NCBI GenBank assembly: GCA_026545765.1
Contig: CM048842.1
Span: 43,657,431-43,721,430, forward strand
Source of the DNA: Plantago major
Lineage: Eukaryota; Streptophyta; Magnoliopsida; Lamiales; Plantaginaceae
Direction: 5' to 3'
DNA length: 64,000 bases
Shown here: piece after piece, positions 55,299 to 64,000 of the stretch
Layout of the letters: every line of letters starts with the position of its first letter
Position numbering within the stretch: the stretch's first letter is position 1
Notes under the pieces: model-generated
What the model was told of the DNA's origin: nothing
Databases searched by the model: none
The model's input: the letters and a program-made list of their open reading frames with translations, nothing else
Position numbers and translations under genes: made by a program

Positions 55299-56657
55299 GT
55301 TCACTTGAACATTGTAAAAGAGGAAATCACTGAGTATGATTAGTCTAGTAAATCTTGTAATAGGATTATAGGTCTCTGAGTGTAATTTTTATTTCAAGAA
55401 GACCATGAAGATCAATCCTAGCAATGAAGCTTTTCTGAAGATTAGAAGACTGAAGATTGCACAAGGTTTATGAAGACAAAAAGGTTTAGTCTAACTCAGA
55501 AAGACTATGTCTTTAATCCTTTCTTGAGTATATTAACTTACTTTCGAAATATGATTCTGGACATATGACATCATGAGTATGGAGCATGCAAGCCATCAGA
55601 AAGGCTCATGTATCCGTTGAGACTAAAGGACAATGAACAGTACTATGCATTAAATGCATCGGCAGAAATGCTGCAAAAAGCAAGTCCTCTCCGAAACAAG
55701 AGATAGTGACTTCTGAGTACATAGTTCAAGATATAAACGGATATAATTTAGAGAGCACAACGGATACAATTCAAATGCCTCTTAAATTTATCTATATATA
55801 TCACACACTTAGATGCTTGAAGTACATACCTTAGAACGCTCTATCTTGCAAACTTACCATCAAGCAAAGTATTCTCTCAAGCACTCTACTATCCTTTCTG
55901 AAAGCTTTACATTTGTTGAAGAATAACTAGTAGTTCTAAGTTGTCTGAACCTTAACAAGAGATTGTTATTCGTGAAAGAGTTGAACTATCGATACCCTTT
56001 CGAAGCTCATTCTCCGTAAGCGGACATCAATTACTGGGGATCAAGAAAGAGTGCATCGCCATCCACTGAACAAGTGTATTAAGTAGTCTCGTTCTATTTG
56101 GCTCTCTGTAAACATAACTGAAAAGTTATACGAGAAGCCTTTCTGACAAAACCTTATAACCAACACCATCAAGGCGTGGAGTAGAGGAAGTACTTGATTT
56201 GGGAAATCAGGGAATAACTCCAAGGTTATCTGAGTAGAGGAAGTACTTAGCTCTAGGAGCTGGGGAATAACTCAGGGGGAACATTTGGTTGGGAACCATT
56301 TGTTTAGGAATCTTAGAATAGGATTATTGTAAGGTGAACTCAATTATCTGTTCTAGTGAATTCTAGGTCTCAGAAAGACCGAAGTGGATTAGTTGGAGGA
56401 TTACGCCACCTCCAGATACCACTATACTTGTTGTGTTATTTACCTTTCCGTATTTACATTTCAGCAAAGCACACACACACACATACTTATTGTTTCTGCA
56501 CTTAACTATCTTAAAGTCTTCCGCACACTGAATTTAAGTATCAGAAACCCCTAAATTTCTGAGAAACTGTGTTTATCGACAAAAGTTTTTAAAAGACTAT
56601 TCACCCCTCCCCCCCCCCCCCCTCTAGTCTTTTACTTTGCCGTTATCTGGACCAACA
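55299..56657 (+). repeat. 3' LTR of the SIRE-like element, 5'-truncated
   Basis: It is 1,359 bp, homologous to 41955-43304. It starts directly with 'gttcacttgaac' after internal sequence. The first 78 bp of the LTR, and with it the polypurine tract, are missing. It ends GGACCAACA, followed by CATTG. A C14 run lies at 56609-56622. Confidence 0.88.
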
Positions 56658-57973
<1,316 letters not shown>

Positions 57974-58314
57974 ACACTAAATACGATCTTAACTGGTTAT
58001 GGACTTTTCCAAACCACAATTAATCCAATTTTCCCTGTCAAAGACAATCATTGAAGTCTTCACATGCGAGTGATAAAGTCAAAAAGATTTAGATGAATTC
58101 GTCTTGGACAATTTTACTTTTAAATTTGGCTGGCCAACCTTCCGCCTTTTCTACAACCTAGACATAAAATTTTGTCACCAAGCTATAACATTGCCCTCAT
58201 GATCCCTAGCAACAACACTAATACGTTCCCCTATTCGCCTATGCTCAACCGTATCAAAATTTTACGTAGGATGGCTGGAATTTGAATGAATCTGGTGGGA
58301 TTTAGCCCATCGGC

Positions 58315-58765
58315 TTTATATTATCTTATTAATAATTTATATTTTTATTTTAGTGAATAAAATAATTTATTTAATTAATAATAATCTAGATTGGTGTTTG
58401 TAGATTCGTCTTGTCAGGGTGAATTCAAATATATGTTCAAAGTATTTTTCGGAGTTTTGTAGATAAAAATTTATATGACATTCAATAAAAACTATATACG
58501 CAACTAACATACCAAAAATAAATTATATTCAAGACTGGTGTCTATGGATTCGTCTTGTTACGACGAATTCAAATATATGTTCAAAATATTTTTCGGATTT
58601 TTGTAGATAAAGTTATATGAGATTGAATAAAAACTAATATGTAGTCAACATACCAAAAATAACAATGAAATATATACTGACTAAAATACAATTAATTCCA
58701 TGAAATTTCACGTAGAACTGAATTAATCTGATGAGGTTTAAACCCTTGTGTTAACACTATCACTC
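58315..58765. repeat. Two adjacent copies of the dispersed AT-rich repeat
   Basis: Both copies carry 'gtctatggattcgtcttg'-like and 'gaattcaaatatatgttcaaa' blocks in the same order as 19491-19684 and 57565-57800. The copies start near 58315 and 58527. 'ttccacgtagg' words follow each member. Confidence 0.65.
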
Positions 58766-59164
58766 CCACCACCACAATATTTTAAGGCATATCATCCATT
58801 AATAAAGATTTGCTCTTTCATATATCTCCATCTAATGCCCCAACAAAAATGATAATGTTAGAGTAATGTTAACTGGCCTATGTATGAAAATTTTGGCAAC
58901 CGTATCTGATAAACTACACATGTTGATAGATTCCATAACTAAAAATAGAGGACCATATCTTGATGGATTCCACGTTTGAGGACCAAATGTGAAAATTCCC
59001 TTATTTTCTCTTGAAGAATGAGATTACCTAGGTGGCGGATAGTGATTGGTTATTGAGATTTCGCGATGCATGTACATATGCATACACATGATAATGAAAC
59101 ATCGATCGGCAACAGTTTACCGCCAAGAAGAATCCGACCGAAATCACCCATATCCGCCGTGAAA

Positions 59165-60261
59165 ATGGCGTGCACCGCCACCTCGTTCTCAAAGCTGACC
59201 AATTTCACAGCCTCTCAAAACCCTCGCTTTAAACAAAAATCCAGATTCCACATTTCTGCTGCTGCGGCACAGTCAAGCTTCGAAGAAGGACAGCTTGAGA
59301 AGCCCAAATGGACTGGAGACACTCCTCTTTCTCGACTTGTTGGAGCTCTCATTTCCTTCAAGCCTCTCTTCTCTGTTATGAAGCTTGGTGCTAGGCAAGT
59401 GCTCATCAGGTAGATTAACATACATACATACATTTTCTAAGGATTCTATTTACTCAACTTGCTATTCCATTTTGTTTCTTAGAGTTTCAACTTATAGAGA
59501 GTCTGTCAAATTGATATCTTTGGTTTTTTCAGTTGGACTAACAAGAATTACTTATTACTACTTGATTACTTGTGTTAGAGGGTCTAATGGTTAGACGAAT
59601 GAAAATTAGAGGCTTGGAGTGGTTTCATTCTTCCTACTCCCTCCGTCTCAGAACAAATGTATTGTTTGGTTCTGGGCATAGAGATTAAAGAGAAATGATA
59701 AATATAGAAGTAATAAAACTTGATTTGGGGATTATTTGATTTACAATTGCATTTTTTATGTTAATGCTGTGATTGAGGTGTTTCGTTAGGTTAATTCAAC
59801 AAATAAAGTAATGACATTTTAGGTAAATGAAAATTAGTTTGAATGATGCAATTTTGCCAAAAAAGTAAACAAGAAATTTGTAATGGGAGAGAAATAAATA
59901 GAATAAAGTACATTTGTTTTTTGACGGAGTACTATTTAAGAGGTGGATGTTTAAATTAGGTGAATACGTCAACACTTGTGTGTGGTTCTTTCTAATGTGT
60001 AAGTCTGATCGTTAGTCCGGGTAGCACAAGTTTTGCATAGAGGAACATATTCTTGTAATTGATCCCTGTTTGTGTTATTGAATTTGGTTCTTAGTACTGG
60101 TGAATGATGGATTCTTTGGCACAAAATTTCTTATCTGGTTTTGGGCAGTACAGCTGAGAAAACCAACATACCTTGGAGAGATATGACCAAGGAGATTCTC
60201 GACTCAGATGTTTACAAGGAGAAAGAGATTATTGAGAATCCATCAGTAGTTTATCCAGATT
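59165..60261 (+). CDS. Plastid SAM-dependent methyltransferase, first two exons (partial)
   Basis: Exon 1 is 59165-59409. Its start MACTATSFSKL is followed by a serine/threonine-rich, positively charged stretch typical of a chloroplast transit peptide, then 'LEKPKWTGDTPLSRLVGAL' and 'LGARQVLI'. Exon 2 is 60149-60261 with 'STAEKTNIPWRDMTKEIL' and ends 'ENPSVVYPD' plus one nucleotide, at T|GTAAGT. The junction AG|GTAGAT...GGGCAG|T restores Ser. It matches the N-terminus of a plant plastid UbiE/COQ5-like methyltransferase family (I recall Arabidopsis At4g29590). The catalytic domain would be in later exons. An upstream in-frame Met at 59066 is less likely as the start. Confidence 0.65.
59637..59930. 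mobile_element. Stowaway-like MITE in methyltransferase intron 1
   Basis: It has TA-flanked ends CTCCCTCCGTCTCAGAACAA and, inward from the right, CTCCGTCAAAAAACAAATG, followed by matching 'atgta' blocks. Confidence 0.7.
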
Positions 60262-61218
60262 GTAAGTTCTCTAACCATTTAAATGCCGCTTTTGATTTTT
60301 CCATGCGGTGCCTTTATTTCTTCCTTCACTTTGTTTCTGGGATTAAATTTTGTTATGTACATTAATCAAGTTAATTCCGGTTTTAAATTTTTTACTACGT
60401 AAGGCCTTGGCCAGAAAGCCTAATGTAGAAGTGCAAAAATATGTTTGCCTGACACTGCATTGAGCGATCAATTAGGTTATTTTCAGTTTTCTACTGCTAG
60501 ATAGACTGATTTACATGTTCTTAGATCCATGATTATAAAGTTGTTGTCTTTCTCTTTCCTTATTTCCAATTGAAAATCAGTTGCATAAGTAGTTAACTAT
60601 AAGAACTACCTCTCTTTCTTTTACCACCCCTGATGTTCTTGTTACTTAATCTACCACTTAATGTACTTCTGTATGCATCATGTGCCATACCCACACAGCT
60701 GGTTCTCATGATAGATCACGATGCTGGCATATTTTGGGTCCTTCGACTGCTTATCCTCTCGGGCTTCTCTGCCCAGCATTGGACAGATTCACATTCTATG
60801 CTCTATCTGTCGTCTATCAGGAGACTAGTGCCTATTTTTTTACATACAGCAGTGGATATGCTAAATTGTTCTTGGAAGATTGATACTAGTAAATTATGTA
60901 TCTCCCTGTCCTTTGACATTCAAACTTCCAATATAATTACACTAGTAGTTGAAAAGTGATGATTGATGAATCATATCAACTAGAGAATCATGAATTAATA
61001 ACTGATACAGGCCTTTCCTGGTTATCTTCATGACTGTGTGTATACAATTTACTAGTTTTTTTTCCCAAATACGGTGTTAGAGGGATCTCTAGAAGAAAAC
61101 TAAGAAACAATAATTGAAGAGTTTGTCACATGTCATTCATACAAGTCCTGCAAATTTACCACCACTTCTTTTTCTGTCATTTAGTTTGTTGCAAAATGGG
61201 GGGGGGGGTGGGGGTGCG
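60262..61218 (+). other. Probable methyltransferase intron 2, left part
   Basis: It starts with a strong GTAAGT donor. No next exon (expected to begin with the 'YLNPFHAYDEGN'-type block of the family) is found before the Copia LTR. The open frames at 60633-60959 match nothing I know. A G11 run ends 10 bp before the LTR. Confidence 0.5.
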
Positions 61219-61612
61219 TGTTGGGACACACGGGATAGGATAAACGAAAAATGGAATTTATTTGGAGGCTCGAAAATATATTTTTATAGAGTTTCGGTAT
61301 TACAAAGATTTTTCGAATGCTTGCTGAAGCTATTCGATAATTTTACAAGGCTTTGCTATACCTATCTATTTTTGTTATGCTTCTCTTTTGTTACTGAGAA
61401 GGATTTGATTGATATGTTGTGCTATGTTGTTGCTACAACTACAAGTGATGGACTATATATATAGACCACTTGCCGCCTCATCTGGAAGGATCATGACTAA
61501 TTAATCTTTATCCTTAAAGTAATTATTTCCATTGCACCGCCAAACTAGAACATTCTGCAGCAGCCTTACTAGAATATGTTGGAAGCTTGAATTGCAAATT
61601 ATTATTTTATCA
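61219..61612 (-). repeat. 3' LTR of the minus-strand Copia element
   Basis: Minus strand: starts TGATAAAATAATAATTTGC directly after the purine tract AAGAGGGGG and ends GTGTCCCAACA. A CTATATATATAG box lies near 61450-61460. It is 394 bp. The outer target duplication cannot be tested because the other end is outside the window. Confidence 0.75.
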
Positions 61613-61621
61613 CCCCCTCTT
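61613..61621 (-). other. Polypurine tract of the minus-strand Copia element
   Basis: The minus strand reads TTAAGAGGGGG just before the LTR start and directly after the RNase H stop codon. Confidence 0.7.
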
Positions 61622-63989
61622 AATTTGCAATTCGGACTATGTCTTTGAGCTGCGAGATCTTTTCCGAGCTAACTTCTTTTGTAAAGCTATCCGCAAGTTG
61701 CTCTTTCGTATTCACGAACTCCAATTGAATTTCTTGCATCTGGACTAGATCTCTGATAAAGTGATGTCGAATTGCAATGTGCTTCGTCCTTGCATGAAAG
61801 ACGGGATTTTTTGCCATTGCTATTGTCGACATATTGTCGCAGAAAATTATAGTCGGGGCTTCTTGTTTTTGCTGAACGTCTTCCAGAATTCTTCTTAACC
61901 ACACTGCTTCACTCACGCTTCATGGGTCGCAATATATTCGCTCGGTGATGAAAGCGATACCGTTTTCTGCTTTTTAGAAGTCCACGAAATTATCTTCGTG
62001 CCCATGCAAAACACATATCCTGAAGTGCTTTTGCTATCATCAAGTGCTCCGGCCCAATCACTATCTGTGTAGCCGACTAGCTTGTTTTCTTTCTCTTTAA
62101 CATAACGAATGCCCAATTTTCTCGTACCTTGTAGGTAGTGTAGAATTCTTTTTGCAGCAGCATAGTGTAACTTACTCGGGTCTTGCATAAATCTCGAGAT
62201 CAAAGCTAATCGGATGTATAATGTCCGCCTCAGATTCGTGAGATATATCAGAGAGCTGACTAGACTTTTGTATATGCTCGCATCGAACTTATCTACACCA
62301 TCTTCTTTCTTCAACTTTTCATTTACTGCAAGTGGAGTTGATATCGGTTTGCAGTTTTGCATATGGAACTTCTTCAATATTTCTTCAAGATATTTTTCTT
62401 GAGAAATAAAGATCTCCTTCGATCGATTTAACTTGAATCCCAAGAAAGTATTTCATGAGACCCAAATCACCATCTCATATTTGTGCATCATTGCTTCTTT
62501 GAACTTTTGCACTAATCCGGATCTGCTCACAGATATCAAGTCATCAACGTAAAGACATACAATAAGAAAATCTTGCGCACCTTCTTTCTTTACGTATAGT
62601 GACAGTTCACTCTGACTTCTTTGGAAGCCGTTTCTCTGGAAATATCCATCGATTTTGCTATTCCAGGCTCGTGGTGCTTGCTTCAGGCCATATAAAGCTT
62701 TTCTGAGTCGATAGACTTTGTCTTCTTTGGCTTTGACTATGTATCCTTCTGGCTGCTCGACATATACTTCTTCTTCCAATTCTCCATTGAGAAATGCAGA
62801 TTTAACATCTAGTTGGTATACTGGCAGCTCCATTTGTGCGGCTAGAGCTAAGACGATTCTGATCGTCTCCATTCGAGCAACTGGTGCAAACGTCTCATTA
62901 AAATTCACTCCGGGTTTCTGAGAATAGCCTTTTGCAACAAGTCGAGCTTTATGCTTCTGAATGGTTCCATCTTCTTTATACTTTGTCTTGTAAACCCATT
63001 TCAATCCGATCACACTTTTATCTTCGGGAAGATCTACAAGTTCCCATGTGTTATTTTTCTCGATGCTTGCCATTTCTTCATCCATGGCTTTCATCCATTT
63101 ATCATCTTTTGCTGCTTCTTTAAATGTTTCTGGCTCACAGGTAAAGAATGCTAATTCACAACGTTCATAAATATCTCGTAAACTACGTACTCTTTCTAAC
63201 TGGACTTTCAGATTCCGATCCAGAAGATTCAGGTGGACTGGGACTCGAGCTTGAGCTAGGACTTGAGCTTGGACTCGAACTTGAGCTCGGACTTGCACTC
63301 GTACTTGGATCATCGTCTTCATATAGTGGCTCAGGCTCGCATATATTCTTCATCTTCATATTTTCTTCCCAATTCCACGATTGTTTTTCGTCAAAGATGA
63401 CGTCACGAGATATGATGAGTTTGTTTGTCTTCGGATCCAGTAGGCGATATCCTCGATTCGCATCGTAGCCAGTGAATATGAGCTTCTCGCCTTTATCGTC
63501 AAACTTTTCTCGCCGCTGAGATGGAATATGTGAATAAGCTATGCTTCCGAAGATTCTGAAGTGATCAACTTGTGGCTTTCTGCGATGCCATGCTTCATAA
63601 GGAGTTTTATTTGGAACCGCTTTTGTCGGTGAACGGTTTAGTATATAAACCCCAGTGTTTACAGCTTCTGCCCAAAAGCTTTTTGGAAGGCCTTTTCCAG
63701 CTATCATGCTTCTTGCCATTTCGACGATGGTGCGGTTCTTTCGCTCCGCTACGCCATTTTGTTGGGGGCTATATCTTACTGTAAGTTGCCGATGGATTCC
63801 TTTTTCCTTGCAATAATCCAGGAACGCTTTTCCGATAAACTCACCTCCTCGATCTGTTCGGAGAGTTTGGATTTTTCTTCCACTTTGATTTTCGACTTTT
63901 GCTTTAAACTCAAGGAATGACGGGAATGCATCCGACTTGTTCTTCAAAATATAAACCCACATCATTCTTGTATAATCATCAACGAACAA
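61620..63989 (-). pseudogene. Integrase, RT and RNase H of the minus-strand Copia element
   Basis: The first frame (63989-63183) has 'FVDDYTRMMWVYILKNKSDA', 'LRTDRGGEF', 'SPQQNGVAERKNRTIVEMA' and 'FRIFGSIAYSHIPSQRREKF', then a serine/proline-rich linker. The frame 63322-62453 has 'VIGLKWVYKTKYKEDG', 'YQLDVKSAFLNGELEEEVYV', 'LYGLKQAPRAW' and 'IVCLYVDDLI' (catalytic DD). A shift near 62450 leads to 'SQEKYLEEILKKFHMQNCKP' and RNase H 'GYTDSDWAGALDDSKSTSGY'. Another break at about 61915 leads to 'IFCDNMSTIAMAKNPVFHAR', ending 'DIVRIAN'. There are three breaks; catalytic residues are retained. Confidence 0.87.
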
Positions 63990-64000
63990 AAGAAAATACC

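Larger units (their letters stand above)
61219..64000 (-). mobile_element. Ty1/Copia LTR retrotransposon, minus strand, runs off the window
   Basis: Read on the minus strand from the window edge: integrase, RT, RNase H, polypurine tract and one LTR (61612-61219). Gag, protease and the other LTR are outside. The domain order and the short 394-bp LTR fit a Tork/TNT1-like Copia element (lineage is inference). It is oriented against the methyltransferase gene and most likely lies in its intron 2. Confidence 0.88.

Noticed and set aside
60633-60959. Two overlapping frames proposed as a third methyltransferase exon
   Set aside because: Neither frame resembles the expected methyltransferase sequence, and neither follows in phase from the exon 2 donor.

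Overview
The window looks like nuclear DNA of a eudicot plant. It is AT-rich and full of LTR retrotransposons and Stowaway-type MITEs. It carries a few plant genes with GT-AG introns (a bHLH transcription factor, an ABCG half-transporter, and the start of a plastid-targeted methyltransferase). There is no bacterial operon structure. I cannot name the species.

Layout. 1-790: decayed repeat array. 796-15159: a complete 14.4-kb Ty3/Gypsy element of the Tat lineage (dual RNase H) with TSD CTTAT. Its sense genes are broken, and its 3' half carries an antisense spliced gene with its own TATA box. 15160-20464: AT-rich spacer with MITEs and a duplicated repeat. 20465-25354: three exons, on the minus strand, of a homologue of bacterial MurA (UDP-GlcNAc enolpyruvyl transferase, first committed step of peptidoglycan synthesis). 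They have canonical plant splice sites but a stop codon and a 28-nt deletion, so this looks like a dying plastid-peptidoglycan gene. Its intron 1 holds a probable solo LTR and two interlocked MITEs. 25355-32960: mostly non-coding, with a proline-codon-rich tract, tandem duplications and a relic of a Myb/trihelix-like transposon ORF. 32968-34747: two-exon bHLH gene. 35005-37450: MITEs and a degenerate Copia fragment. 38389-40287: two-exon ABCG half-transporter on the minus strand. 41877-56657: a 14.8-kb Copia element of SIRE/Maximus type (TSD CATTG). Behind RT-RNase H it carries a 6-kb extra region that reads as a train of small phase-0 exons. 56658-59164: repeats and a long AT microsatellite. 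59165-60261: first two exons of a plastid SAM-dependent methyltransferase. 61219-64000: a second Copia element on the minus strand, running off the window and probably sitting in intron 2 of that methyltransferase gene.

The host genes are independent of one another; there is no operon logic. The most interesting items are the MurA relic, the antisense gene inside the Tat element, and the micro-exon train of the SIRE-like element. Many frame breaks in the young retroelements are clustered and indel-rich, so some may be assembly consensus errors rather than mutations.
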